Shown here: positions 15,401-24,600 of the stretch, one piece after another
Layout: every line of letters begins with the position of its first letter
Position numbering within the stretch: position 1 is the first letter of the stretch
From: Penumbrarchaeum sp964445525
GTDB lineage: Archaea; Thermoplasmatota; Penumbrarchaeia; Penumbrarchaeales; Penumbrarchaeaceae
NCBI GenBank assembly: GCA_964445525.1
Contig: CAYULA010000042.1
Location: forward strand, 1-30,686
Direction: 5' to 3'
Length of the DNA: 30,686 bases
Made by a program: the position numbers and the translations under genes
The notes under the pieces: model-generated
Told to the model about the DNA's origin: nothing
The model's database searches: none
Seen by the model: only the letters and a program-made list of their open reading frames with translations

Positions 15401-16792
15401 TCACCTGTCGGTGTTGTTGTATCCGAGGGTAAGTCCCTCTGCACTATCTACTGGGAAACACCTGCATCCACCGGAGGGGTGCCCCTTTCCGGATACAGGA
15501 TATACAGAAGCGTCGAAGACGGCGAGATGGAGCTGATCGCAGAGGTGGAACCCTCCGACCAGTTCTACACCGACCATGATGTGGAAAACGGTGTAACCTA
15601 CTCATACGCATTATCCGCCTACAACGAGGTAGGGGAGTCAGTGATCTCGGCCATGGAGGATGCCACACCCTCGGGAAGACCTGGCATCCCCACAACGGTT
15701 ACGGTGACACAGGTCAATTCCACACTTGTCATCGAGTGGAATCCTCCCGGTGACGACGGTGGATCAATCATCACCGCCTACCACATAGAGAGGTCCCAGG
15801 GAGGCAAGGAAATCGTTTTCGAGGTTTCCGGTGACGAGGACGAATACGTCGATTCGGACATCGAGGCGGGTGTCTCCTACTCCTACAGTGTCAGGGCTAT
15901 CAACTCCATGGGAAGGTCAGAGGAGTCGGAACCGATCATAAAGGAGCTCATAACGGCTCCCGGCGCCCCTGAGAGTCTCTCGGTGGAACAGTCCGGGGAT
16001 GCGGTTATGCTTTCCTGGATCGCTCCCACCTTCGACGGTGGATCAGCCATAGAGTCCTACAAGATATTGAGGACATCCACGGGAAGCGATGAGATGGAAC
16101 TCGTAGAGACCGTTGATGCGGGAGACAGAACATACCTGGATTTCGAGGTAGAACCCGGAATAAACTATACCTACTCCGTCAAGGCTGTCAACTCCAGGGG
16201 AGAGTCCGAATCCTCCTCAATGGCCGATATCACACCAACCACCGTCCCCGACGCTCCCGGTAAACCGGTCCTGCTCGAGGATGGTCATGTGGAGATATCA
16301 TGGTCCGAACCCGTGAGCGATGGCGGTCAGACCATCACTCTCTACAGGATAGAGAGGAGCGTCGAGGGTGGAGAATTCGAATTGATCGGAACCAATACCC
16401 CCGAAAGGAGGACCTTCGTCGATCATGACATAGACGATGGTCTGGAGTACTCCTACAGGATAATCGCGGTTAACGCACAGGGTGCAAGCGAACCCAGCGA
16501 AGCTGCCTCGATATCCGTATCCGAGGAGGAGATATCCGGACTGGAATCCGTCTCGACGGGGACCTATACCGGGATCATCATCCTGCTTCTTGTGATCGTG
16601 ATCATACTGATCGTGATCCTTCTGGCTTCCAGGAAGAAGAAGGAAGAGGAGGTCCCACAGCCAACTGCAAGCAATATGCCCTATGCCGAGCAGCAGACCG
16701 AACAGTACGGATCACCTGACTACCAGGAGGGCATGCAAACAGGACAGGTCCCATATCAGGAACAGGGATACGGCGGACACGAATACGAGTGA
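12422..16792 (+). CDS. large surface protein: SBBP beta-propeller plus seven FN3 domains, C-terminal anchor
   Basis: 1456 residues. A signal peptide (MIVMISALLLISAVPMAMGS region) is followed by an N-terminal domain (~40-245) beginning AFIENTGQWDEDVLFHS, the DUF7948-type module usual in front of SBBP repeats. Residues ~249-705 hold seven SBBP-like repeats; each starts like LVYSTYLGG and ends like SDDFPVTEDAY, enough for one seven-bladed propeller. Residues ~706-1371 hold seven fibronectin type III domains of ~95 residues, recognisable by SW-PP-DGG and Y-I-R motifs. A membrane helix (~1383-1403) and a 50-residue Gln/Tyr/Pro-rich cytoplasmic tail ending HEYE follow. Such proteins act in adhesion or envelope building, outside the cell. 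No protease or glycosidase motif is visible. The start has a strong SD six bases upstream. A hairpin with T-run lies just after the stop. It was probably activated or repressed by the preceding transmembrane regulator. Confidence 0.9.
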   Translation: MKGEMIVMISALLLISAVPMAMGSVGIDGEADTKIKREMMDFDGRTAEAFIENTGQWDEDVLFHSVTDFGSISITEDGIVYNTISEKGGETGIDSVSLSFEGGTMERTSGMEKLDTTYNYFIGKDPARWKTSVPSYQKVKVTDLWEGIDLEYYLNDEGLKYDLVLSPYSDVSDIHMGLEGVERIRVSPDTMIMDLDSGISLNDGGLKAFHDDGSGEVVDVDFKPVSDNGYTFKVSGWDRSRPLRIDPIVYATFIGGMHSDSSTGMSVDDNGDFYLTGYTNSLNYPVTQDGYSGMNSGIMDGIISKMDSTGSNLMYSTFFGGSDLDQLFDIEMDPDGGFWAVGHTKSDDIPTTDNAFNDTRNGSEHDIMILKFDSTGTTLEYSSYLGGTASDTFLGNRVLAVDSDGNAVLAGKSSSDDFPVTEDAYDSSFGMMTFEKGFITKIDPSSSDLVYSTYLGGSMSNDIRSLVMDDDGYIYVSGDTRSLDFPTTTGAYQETLPGMSGPFIVKFDMESATPLIYSTFYAGMDSTTVSCIDVDDEGHAYITGKTRDGALPLTEDAYQTEHRGSWDVYITKFNSQGSDLIFSTFFGGTDDDHGNAIAATSDGGACVVGRSESGDIYSMMNYTVYDPPTDYTNAFVVSVDYEGKNAEYVSVFGGMMGDLPSEVYLESNGDAVIYGRTDSDDFPVTEGAYNTGYQGGDDLFLMRMNMTLPPGMVRDFTVEQMDGKLNISWTEPLVDGGLPIDGYRIYRGELPSVIGLYNHTDGENHFIDEDVIVSERYYYRVSAYNGAGEGPLTSIRTSYAVSRPGAPINLRLESGDSYVRLEWNRPYVTGDLDIQSYRIYRDNGSGEAVLVNETGSTFRSYLDSGVENGVEYEYWMTTVNRIGESDPTDRYETMPKGLPSSPTNINITVINGTVMISWDPPVDDGGIGIEGYEVLKVLSDSSSSVIEVLDRMTFVDRDVSLGSEYSYALRCFNSLGRSEPTEPVTVVVKDIPDSPVGVVVSEGKSLCTIYWETPASTGGVPLSGYRIYRSVEDGEMELIAEVEPSDQFYTDHDVENGVTYSYALSAYNEVGESVISAMEDATPSGRPGIPTTVTVTQVNSTLVIEWNPPGDDGGSIITAYHIERSQGGKEIVFEVSGDEDEYVDSDIEAGVSYSYSVRAINSMGRSEESEPIIKELITAPGAPESLSVEQSGDAVMLSWIAPTFDGGSAIESYKILRTSTGSDEMELVETVDAGDRTYLDFEVEPGINYTYSVKAVNSRGESESSSMADITPTTVPDAPGKPVLLEDGHVEISWSEPVSDGGQTITLYRIERSVEGGEFELIGTNTPERRTFVDHDIDDGLEYSYRIIAVNAQGASEPSEAASISVSEEEISGLESVSTGTYTGIIILLLVIVIILIVILLASRKKKEEEVPQPTASNMPYAEQQTEQYGSPDYQEGMQTGQVPYQEQGYGGHEYE

Positions 16793-16811
16793 TCCCGACG
16801 TGATAAAGACG

Positions 16812-16850
16812 GGGAATTCCGCCTTCGAGCGGGATTCCCTAAATTTTTTT
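16812..16850 (+). terminator. strong hairpin plus T7 run after the surface-protein gene
   Basis: GGGAATTCCGC (16812-16822) pairs with GCGGGATTCCC (16829-16839) over 11 positions (one G-U), with loop CTTCGA. Three A and seven T (16844-16850) follow. It has the form of a bacterial intrinsic terminator and sits 19 nt after the stop of the surface gene. It overlaps the stop codon of the convergent gene. In archaea the T-run alone may terminate transcription, with the stem protecting the 3' end. Confidence 0.65.
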
Positions 16851-17276
16851 GAATTTTTTCTTTTTCATAAGCATCAGCTTTATCCACCAGAGGATCGAAA
16901 GGGAAAAGAACCGACCGGGAAAGAAGATGATCTTCAGCATCAGCAGGCTCCTGTTGATGTCATCGGAGTACCGGAGCGGATTGTCTATCATTCCCCCCGC
17001 CCAACCGATATTGGTCATGTCCGGCTTCGGGTTCAGCAGAAGTCCCGCCAACAGATATGCCCCAAGAAGCAGAAGCAGAAACCAACCGGAGCAGAAAAGG
17101 TAGGGAACCACATAATAAATTGTCAGAACTATCACCGCTGCGAGGATCGTGATCGTAACGACGAACCTCAACCATATGACAGGAGGTGCTGGCGGGGCCT
17201 GTCTACCGGTTCCTGTTTCTATTGTTCCGGTCGGTCCCGGATTCATCGGTTCGAGCACCCACTCGAGCAATCCCAT
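16839..17276 (-). CDS. small integral membrane protein, unknown function
   Basis: 145 residues. A Pro-rich N-terminal segment (PMNPGPTGTIETGTGRQAPP) is followed by three hydrophobic helices (about 33-56, 60-80 and 112-134). Between helices two and three lies a polar stretch, LLLNPKPDMTNIGWAGGMID followed by NPLRYSDDINRSLL, whose invariant look (Pro-Lys-Pro-Asp, Gly-Trp, Asn-Pro-x-Arg-Tyr-Ser-Asp-Asp-Ile-Asn-Arg) suggests a conserved family. I cannot name it. The C-terminus is a Lys cluster, expected to face the cytoplasm. No clear SD precedes the ATG at 17276 (TAGGA four bases upstream is weak). It is divergent from the dodecin gene and convergent with the large surface gene, so it is probably transcribed alone. 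Confidence 0.7.
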   Translation of the reverse strand: MGLLEWVLEPMNPGPTGTIETGTGRQAPPAPPVIWLRFVVTITILAAVIVLTIYYVVPYLFCSGWFLLLLLGAYLLAGLLLNPKPDMTNIGWAGGMIDNPLRYSDDINRSLLMLKIIFFPGRFFSLSILWWIKLMLMKKKKFKKI

Positions 17277-17343
17277 TCCTATCAGGAAACAATCGAGTTG
17301 GGTTCTTGATTAAGTTATTCTCATTTTTTCCCGCTTGAAAGAA

Positions 17344-17363
17344 GATATCACGAAAATGATATC
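17344..17363. promoter_or_regulatory. GATATCA palindrome between divergent genes
   Basis: GATATCA (17344-17350) and TGATATC (17357-17363) form a perfect 7-bp inverted repeat around CGAAAA. It is in the 147-nt gap between the small membrane-protein gene and dodecin, upstream of both. The symmetry and position fit a dimeric regulator's operator. Confidence 0.35.
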
Positions 17364-17423
17364 CGACCATATTATGGGAAAGATTAAGAAATAACATACG
17401 GTTTAACCAATGAGGTATCGTAA

Positions 17424-17612
17424 ATGGGCGGATCTGACATAATAGAGAAAGTAGGAATATCAACGGAAAGCTATTCGGATGCAGTGAAGAAGATCCTCAA
17501 AGAGGTTCAAAGGGAATGCAGGGTGAACTGGTTCCAGGTAGTGGAACAGAGAGGACGCGTCTCCACGGATGGCGAGATAGAGTTCCAGGTAATAGTCAAG
17601 ATGGGCGTCTGA
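17424..17612 (+). CDS. dodecin (flavin-binding storage protein)
   Basis: 62 residues matching the dodecin family (PF07311), small proteins that assemble into hollow dodecamers and bind flavins or lumichrome between subunits, buffering free flavin in the cytoplasm. The sequence has the family order IIEKVGISTESYSDAV, then VNWFQVVEQRGRV, then IEFQVIVKMGV. Trp36 (ring stacking on the isoalloxazine) and Gln55 (flavin contact) fall at exactly the positions described for the Halobacterium salinarum dodecin. The length is at the short end, as for the archaeal form. GAGGTATC lies a few bases upstream of the ATG as a likely SD. It stands alone: upstream is a divergent membrane-protein gene and downstream, 13 nt away, the end of a convergent surface-protein gene. 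Confidence 0.93.
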   Translation: MGGSDIIEKVGISTESYSDAVKKILKEVQRECRVNWFQVVEQRGRVSTDGEIEFQVIVKMGV

Positions 17613-17625
17613 TAGATTTCTGTAT

Positions 17626-20600
17626 CTATTCTTCGAAGTCCTCTGCTCCTCCCCTCTTTCTGAAGACGAGGATCAATACTACTACAAGTATTATCACCAA
17701 AACAGCGATAATACCAACGCAGCATAGTACGAATGGCGGATCGTCATCGCCGCCTGTTCCCGTCGAAGGTTCCTTGGGCATATCAGCCGATCCCGAGAAT
17801 CCGGTCGCCATGTCCTCCCCTCCATCGGTATCGGAGAAATGATAATCATATTCACTTTCCCACTCGAAATTCTCGTACGGGATCAGGACCCTGTAATATC
17901 CAGGTGCATCCTCTTCCAACAGGAAAGAGCCTACCCCTTCGATAACTATGTAAATTGTCTGCCCCTCGGGACCTCTCACATTGACGTCCCAGGTTCCCGT
18001 ATCCCTTACATCCACCGTAGCCTCGGTAATTGACCAGACAGGCGGCGAATAGGGTTCCTCGGGAGTAACGAAGGTACCGCTGAATTCCGGGGCCCTGTCA
18101 AGACCTCCGTAGGAATCGGTGAAGAAATAGTAGTATTCCATATCCCAGTCGAGATCATCACCGTCGATGTATGCGGTGTAGGTTCCGGGAGGACCTTCCT
18201 CGAGAAGGGTGTAATTCACATTGAAGAGGAACATGTAGATGGTGAGATTCTCCGGGGCGGTCACATTGATTGTTACGTTCTTCCCGTCATCAATCGTCAC
18301 ATCAGCGGTGAAGATGTCCCAGGGGTCGCTCTCGTTGCCGGTTGTGAAGTTCCAGCGGAACTCATCCCACATGGGAAAGCCTTCGAAAGAGATCACGGTT
18401 GCCTGGATCCTCACCGAATAGTTGGTGTCGGGCTGGAAATCGTCATGGTCTATGCTCACCAGAGTGAAAAGATCATTCCAGTTGAAGCTGAGATTTCCTA
18501 CCTCGGGAGTTATGACCAGGCCCTCCGCCAGGGACTCCGGGTTCATTACCTGACTGAACTCGATCAGTAAGGGCTCATCCAGGTAGACATCTTCCCCTTC
18601 CGGCGAATTGAATGTGACGTTGACAAATGAAGGTGCGGTATACTGCTGATAATTTAGGATAACATCGAATTCGAACAGTGCACCTGCAACGGTGAAGTTA
18701 TCCGTGAGGTTCTCCAGATATCCGGATCTCAGATCCGCGACAGGTTCCAGTTCTTCGGGAGGATCCGCATTTATCCTGTATATGCCATGGGGAACATCCT
18801 CGAACAAATATTCTCCCGTCATCGAGGAAAGGGTCCACATGACCATCTCTCCTCCCTGCATCAGCGATACGTTGACGTTGCCGATACCCTCCGTCAGGGG
18901 TCCTTCTTCACCCAGTATTTTTCCGAATACATCGGCAACGGTCCTGTTTTCAAGAGTAATATTGTGAATTATGTGTACAATGCCGTCAGACCCGAGGACC
19001 TCGCTCAGATAGGGATCGTAGAGTTCGGTCCTCTCTACCCTGATTCTGTAGGATCCTTCCTTCACCATGAAGCTGTAGAAACCTGTGGTATTTGTGGTGG
19101 TCTGATCTATCTCCACCCAGGATCCTTCCTGATCCTCTTCGAGTATTATAGTAATCTGGGGAGCGGGATCACCTGTAGTATTGGTAACTGCTCCGAAAAT
19201 CATGGTCTGTGGTTCGAGAACGAATTCAATACCCTCAAGATCCTGATCAACAACAACAACCTCTTCTGTCATCAATGTGGCGTTGGATACCATGAATGTG
19301 TAATTTCCCGGCAGAATCTGCATGGAAAATGAGCCGTCCTCTTCGGTGTTTATCGAAATAGGCATCAAAAGGGGATGATCGTTGTCATAGGCTTCGACAT
19401 AAGCTTCTATTCCCGTTCCCTCCTTGTCCACGACAGTACCATTTACCCAGTATCTCACATCTCCCATTGGATCAAGGAGAATATCCTTTGTGGTAGGAGC
19501 TCTTGTTGTGAGGTCGATCTCCTCTTCTTTGGGATAATATCCATCCCTGAATACCTGCAGGATCATATGATCCATCCCCCAGGTCCTGTAGAATCCGTTC
19601 TGCATGGAACCGGTCTCATGGGTGAAAAGACGTATCCCTTCGGCATGTGGGGGCATCATCATAATCCTTGTGGATTCGGTGGGATGGTATGATACGGAGG
19701 TTACCCATACACCACTGATGGTATCTCCTGTGACAGAATCCCTGGTAAAACCATATACCTCATCCGGGGTGCCCCTTGGTTGAAGTATTACATCTCCTAC
19801 ATCACCAGGAGTGGCAGGGGCCTCCTTTCCGAATTCCTTGAATACCCAAGGGTTGTATAATTTGTGATAAGGAAGCACGTATGTATTGAAAAAGAGGTTT
19901 GCTCCGGGGTCCGCATTGAAGTATACCCTTCCCTGGGAATCCGTGAACAGATTGAATCCCGCGTATGATCCCTCCACATAGGTGGATATGAAAACGTTCA
20001 AATCCGGAACCGGATCACCCGATGGTTCCTTGAACGTGGCATAGTATTGCTGTGCTGTGGGAGGAGCCGCCCATGTGTCCCTCTCTATCCTGATCTCGAT
20101 GGGATCGTTCGTCCCGTTGACAACCTCGACATCGGATACACTTCCGCTCCCGTAAGCACAGGTGGCAGAGATCTCCCCGTAGGTTCCAGTATAAAACTCT
20201 CCCTCGAATACACCGGTGTCGTTGGCATCCACGCTCTGGCTGTAATAACCTTCATCTATTCTGACATAACCGTAGATATCTGCTCCCTTGATGGGAAGGT
20301 CTGTCTCATTGTCCACGACCTCGATCCTAACCGTCCCGGTAGGTATTGTAACAGTCTCGTCGTCATCCTCCTCAATGATTATCTCGAAATCAATCGCCCT
20401 GGTAGCCGAGCCAGTATCTATTTCAACATATTTCGTTTCGTGGTCATTGGCAGAGGCCCGAACACTGATAATTTCATTTTGAGGAAGATTCACGTTCAGT
20501 GATCCGTTGCAGCAGACCATGGAATAGAAACTGAAATACCATGCTCCGTCGGGTCTGTATATTGTCTTGCTCCAGGAGATTCTTGCATTGGTGAGTACGT

Positions 20601-21609
20601 CTGTTGAGTTCCGTACGGTAAAATTGTATGTGATGGGTGAAGGAGGTGTCAGTCCATACTCGATATCCTCTGCGGTTCCGTTCTGAACAAGGAACCTTGT
20701 CACATCTATGTCAGTTTCCGGATATTCGGGAAAATCCGTTTTAAGTTCCAGAATTGACTCGCCCTTTCCGCTGTCTATCTCGAACCATCCGTCGGTGTCG
20801 GGGTTTTTGTTAAAATATAAATTCCTGTGAGAGAAGTCAAGGGGAGTTGTTCCCATCCTCAATTCAGCTTCCTTAATTGGCTGTGAGGTGGTTGTATTTA
20901 TGTATCTGACTCTGGTAAGACCATCCATGGAAAATTCTGGAACCAGATCGAAGTTCACCTCAAAGGTCATCTGGCTTCCCTTCATGGCAATATCTTTGCT
21001 GTGAGTGATGTAACCCGGAGCTGTATGGGCGTGGACGGTATATTCTTCTGGAAAGTTGTAAGGTACCATTATACTGTATCCTCCATCTACTCCCGTTGTG
21101 TTCTGCTCGGAAATGTAATTTCCCAATTGATCCTGACCGGTTACCCTTACGATTACTCCTGATATGGCCAGGGAGGAACTGCGATTCTTGACGGTTCCGG
21201 TGATCTCCCTGTCATAGGAAGGATAGGGCTGAACAACGATATCCTTGTAGACAACCTCATCGGGGAACACAGCAGCGTGCTCGATATGATAATTGGTATA
21301 GGAGGTATCCCTGATTATCACCTTACCCTGTCCAAGAAGCTCCCATTTGATATCAAGTGAAACCTGTCCTGTGGCATTGATGAAGTTGGAAGCAGAAAAA
21401 TAGATGTTATCCGGGTCCCATTCCGCAATCAGACCTTCTGCCGGTGTGCCGTTCAGATATGTAACGTTTAGATTCAAGGTACCGTTGTGATAATCAGAGA
21501 AAGAGAACCTCCCCGATCCCTCCGCATCATCCAGTAATACCGATGAAAACGGCACAAGAACCATCGCAAACAATACGGAAAAAGCCAGTATCTTCGGATT
21601 TATACTCAT
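17626..21609 (-). CDS. giant surface protein with carboxypeptidase-regulatory-like and Ig-like domains
   Basis: 1327 residues. It has an N-terminal signal peptide (ILAFSVLFAMVLVPFSSVLL), a very long ectodomain rich in N-x-S/T sequons, and a C-terminal membrane helix (~1290-1315, VLCCVGIIAVLVIILVVVLI) with a short RKRGG-EDFEE tail. Much of residues ~35-970 is a string of beta-sandwich modules of the CarboxypepD_reg-like/CnaB-like type (for example RSSSLAISGVIVRVTGQDQ, NTTGDPAPQITIILEEDQEG). An Ig-like Big_5 type domain follows near 990-1090 (EPLLIEFSQVMNPESLAEGL). Two tandem ~85-residue repeats (~1096-1273) each end in a YYFFTDSYGG or YHFSDTDGG motif. No catalytic motif is visible; a stalk-like envelope or adhesion protein is inferred. 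Two adjacent Cys just at the membrane entry are unusual. A TATA-like TTTAAAATAATAA near 21654-21668 precedes it. It lies downstream of sbcDC on the same strand but has its own promoter. Confidence 0.8.
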   Translation of the reverse strand: MSINPKILAFSVLFAMVLVPFSSVLLDDAEGSGRFSFSDYHNGTLNLNVTYLNGTPAEGLIAEWDPDNIYFSASNFINATGQVSLDIKWELLGQGKVIIRDTSYTNYHIEHAAVFPDEVVYKDIVVQPYPSYDREITGTVKNRSSSLAISGVIVRVTGQDQLGNYISEQNTTGVDGGYSIMVPYNFPEEYTVHAHTAPGYITHSKDIAMKGSQMTFEVNFDLVPEFSMDGLTRVRYINTTTSQPIKEAELRMGTTPLDFSHRNLYFNKNPDTDGWFEIDSGKGESILELKTDFPEYPETDIDVTRFLVQNGTAEDIEYGLTPPSPITYNFTVRNSTDVLTNARISWSKTIYRPDGAWYFSFYSMVCCNGSLNVNLPQNEIISVRASANDHETKYVEIDTGSATRAIDFEIIIEEDDDETVTIPTGTVRIEVVDNETDLPIKGADIYGYVRIDEGYYSQSVDANDTGVFEGEFYTGTYGEISATCAYGSGSVSDVEVVNGTNDPIEIRIERDTWAAPPTAQQYYATFKEPSGDPVPDLNVFISTYVEGSYAGFNLFTDSQGRVYFNADPGANLFFNTYVLPYHKLYNPWVFKEFGKEAPATPGDVGDVILQPRGTPDEVYGFTRDSVTGDTISGVWVTSVSYHPTESTRIMMMPPHAEGIRLFTHETGSMQNGFYRTWGMDHMILQVFRDGYYPKEEEIDLTTRAPTTKDILLDPMGDVRYWVNGTVVDKEGTGIEAYVEAYDNDHPLLMPISINTEEDGSFSMQILPGNYTFMVSNATLMTEEVVVVDQDLEGIEFVLEPQTMIFGAVTNTTGDPAPQITIILEEDQEGSWVEIDQTTTNTTGFYSFMVKEGSYRIRVERTELYDPYLSEVLGSDGIVHIIHNITLENRTVADVFGKILGEEGPLTEGIGNVNVSLMQGGEMVMWTLSSMTGEYLFEDVPHGIYRINADPPEELEPVADLRSGYLENLTDNFTVAGALFEFDVILNYQQYTAPSFVNVTFNSPEGEDVYLDEPLLIEFSQVMNPESLAEGLVITPEVGNLSFNWNDLFTLVSIDHDDFQPDTNYSVRIQATVISFEGFPMWDEFRWNFTTGNESDPWDIFTADVTIDDGKNVTINVTAPENLTIYMFLFNVNYTLLEEGPPGTYTAYIDGDDLDWDMEYYYFFTDSYGGLDRAPEFSGTFVTPEEPYSPPVWSITEATVDVRDTGTWDVNVRGPEGQTIYIVIEGVGSFLLEEDAPGYYRVLIPYENFEWESEYDYHFSDTDGGEDMATGFSGSADMPKEPSTGTGGDDDPPFVLCCVGIIAVLVIILVVVLILVFRKRGGAEDFEE

Positions 21610-21653
21610 TATAGACCCCTACCTGCCCCTGTTCGTAGCCCTGAGTGAAATAC

Positions 21654-21668
21654 TTATTATTTTAAAGG
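21654..21668 (-). promoter_or_regulatory. TATA-like box of the giant surface-protein gene
   Basis: On the minus strand TTTAAAATAATAAGT predicts a start near 21634 and a ~25-nt leader before the ATG at 21609. It lies in the 89-nt gap after the sbcC stop, showing that the surface gene need not depend on the sbcDC transcript. Confidence 0.45.
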
Positions 21669-21698
21669 TAAGGGTGGTTTATCGAATCAATATAATAA

Positions 21699-24600
21699 TC
21701 AACCCAGTGTCCTCAACCTCGATCCCGAAGGCGAGGGCACCACCTCGAATCCGGTCCTTATCTGCCTTTTGAGCTCCCCGACGTGGGAGATAACTCCTAC
21801 CATCCTGCCCTGCCTCAGCTCCGAAAGGACCTTCAGAGCGGTTTGCAGGGTCTCCTCATCCAGGGAGCCGAATCCCTCGTCGATGAAGAGTGCATCCATC
21901 CTTATCCCCCCGGACCTGGACTGGACCACATCCGCAAGTCCCAGTGCCAGAGCCAGGGAGGAGAGGAACATCTGCCCTCCCGAGAGTGTATTGGCCGGTC
22001 TTTCCTGACCGGTGTAATTATCGTAAACGTTCAGATCGAGACCGACCTTGGACCTCCCTCCTCTCTCGGTCTCATCGGCCCTGCTGAGAAGGAACCGGTT
22101 CCCCGATAAAATCTTGAGCCTCTGGTTGGAGGCTATCAGAACCTCCTCGAAACGCTGGGCCAAAAAGAACCTCTCCAGGCTCATCCTGGGGTGGCCCAAA
22201 CCTCTCACCTGATCGGACAGTCTTCCCACGATCCTGAGCTCTTTTTCCCTGTCCTTGATCTCATCTTTGACCTTTGTGATGTTATCAATCTGCTTTCGAG
22301 TGGTAATATGGTCCTTTTCGATGGTTGCCTTCATCCTGCTGGCTTCTTTCCATGAAGCCTTCATCTCGGATTCGGCCTTGATGTAGGGGTGAAGGTCCTC
22401 TTCGGTTCTGACATCGATGTCTTTTCCGAGTTCCTCCCTCCTTTTCAGGAGTCTGTGGATCAGGGAATCCGTTTCCACTTTCTCCTTCTGATGGATCTCA
22501 ACCTTTCTTTTCAGTTTTTTCTCGATTCTTTCTTCCAGAAGGTTCTTCACCAGATCATCCACTGTCCCAAGATCCGGATCTTTGAGTTCCTTCAGTTTCT
22601 TCTCGATGGAACCCTGGATTATCATGATCTTCCCGGCGGTCCTCTTTGATATTTCAGAGGAGATTTTCAGGGACTGATCGGTCCTTTCAAGTTCCTTTTC
22701 CATCTTCAGGAGGTTCTTTCTGTCCTCTTCCCTCTTCCTTTCCAGTTCTCCCTTTTTTACCGCCAATTTCTTCAATAACCCTTCAACGTGCAGGACAAGA
22801 TCATCCCTTGCGGGATCAAGTCCAAGATCGGATGCTCTTTTCGAGCTCATCTCTATCAATGATTCCAGATGGGTTGCCTGCCTCTCCATCTCCTTTATCG
22901 GAGCCTGGAATTGTTCCGATTTTTCTCTGAGTTTTTTCAATTCTTTTTCCATTTCCTCCAATTGACGGTTTATCTCCTTCTCCCTTTTTCTGCTCCTTTC
23001 GGAACGTATCCTTCTTTCATTGTGGTCCTTGACGATCCTTTCCATTTCACCAATTTGCGACCCCGAGAAGATCCCGTATTCCGATATGATCTCTTCCTTC
23101 CTCTTCCTGAATCCCTCGGATTCGGCCTCCAGACCGGTCTTGAACTTCAAAATCTTCTCCATCTCGGATCTCGCATTTTTCAGGGTAGTCTCCGACCTCC
23201 GCACATCCTCCATGGAGACATCCTCTCTGGAAGGTTTTCTGGGGGAGGGGTGATCCGTCGATCCGCAAACAGGACATTTTTCACCGGAGGCCAGATCCCG
23301 GGCAAGCTCCCCCGCGATGGAATCTTCCCTACGTTTCATGATGGAATCCAGATCAGATTCAGCTTCCTTCAATCTGTTTTCCGCATTCTCGAAGGATTTT
23401 GATACCGATTCGAGTTTTCCTTGAGAAACCTCCAACTGTCCCAGGATAGACATCAGGTCCTTCCCTGCCTTTACCACACGATCCAGTTTAACCGTGTCCT
23501 CCGGAGAAGGAAGTGTTTTCGATTCCTTCCTAAGGTCCTCCATTTTGTTTTCCAAGGAGTTTGTTTCGGACTTGACCTTATCAATGGTATATCTGGTTTT
23601 GTTCAATTCCTTTCTCTTCTCATAAAGGGACTTCATGGAAACCCTTAGGTCCCTCAGCTCGGGCAGAATGCCGCCCAGTTCCATTGATCTGACACCTATC
23701 TTCTCGAGCTTCCCTGCGATCAATTGTGATTCTTTCTCGATCCTTTCTTCGGTATCCTTGATCCTGCCCTGAAGTTCTTTCATGGTCCCTGTCAGTTTTT
23801 CCTTCTCGCTTTTGGCCCTCTCTTTTTCAATTGCCAGTTCCCTCAAGGATTGAAGATCGGGGGCGAACCTTGACACCTTGTCATGGAGTTCCAGTTTTCT
23901 CCTTTCGGATTTTATCTCATCTTTTTCTATTCTTTTGAGTTCCTCGATTTTTTTCCTGGATCTTCCAAGGTCAGTTTCCAGTTTGAATATCTCCCTTGCA
24001 ACTTCCAGCTTCGTTAGAGAACTTTCCCAGACCTTATGGGCTTCCTTTTCCCTGACCGAAATATCGATGGATTTCCCCGAGAGGTCCTCAAGAACCTTTT
24101 CGGACCATTCCTCGAAGGTAGTACCCTCGCCGGGTCCTCCCTCGAGAGAGAGGTTGTCCACCATGGAATCGATCACGGTCTCGGTCCTTGTATGTCTCTC
24201 TCCGATCTCTTTTCTGAGAGATTTCGTTCTGCTCTCGAACTCCATGGCGATCCGGACGAATCCGAAGGAATCGAAAAGCCTTCTTAGAAGACCCTCCCTC
24301 TTTTCAGTGTCGGCTTTCAGGAGCTCCCTGAACTCTCCCTGAGGTATCATCATGACCCTGGAGAACTGCTCCATCTCCAGTCCCATGATCTCCGTTGATC
24401 TCTTCTTGACGTTCGATTTACCGGATGCAACCACCTCCCTTCGGTATCCATCCAGATTTCCCCTTCCCTTTTCGATCCTCACGAGAGATGCTTTTTCCGG
24501 TCTGGTTGTTTTTCCTCCTCCCCTCTTCTCTGCTGTGTGTTGCAGTGTCCTATCGGCAATGTAAGTGTTCTCTCCGATCCCGAAACCGAATTCGATCCTG

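Noticed and set aside
14560..16540. Repeated DNA in the FN3 part as a mobile or CRISPR-like repeat
   Set aside because: The repetition is at protein level (divergent FN3 domains); DNA copies are not near-identical and there are no spacers.
16683..17309. 208-codon plus-strand frame spanning the end of the surface gene and the small membrane protein
   Set aside because: It crosses a strong terminator hairpin, overlaps the surface gene's coding end in another frame, and is antisense to a protein with three clean membrane helices.
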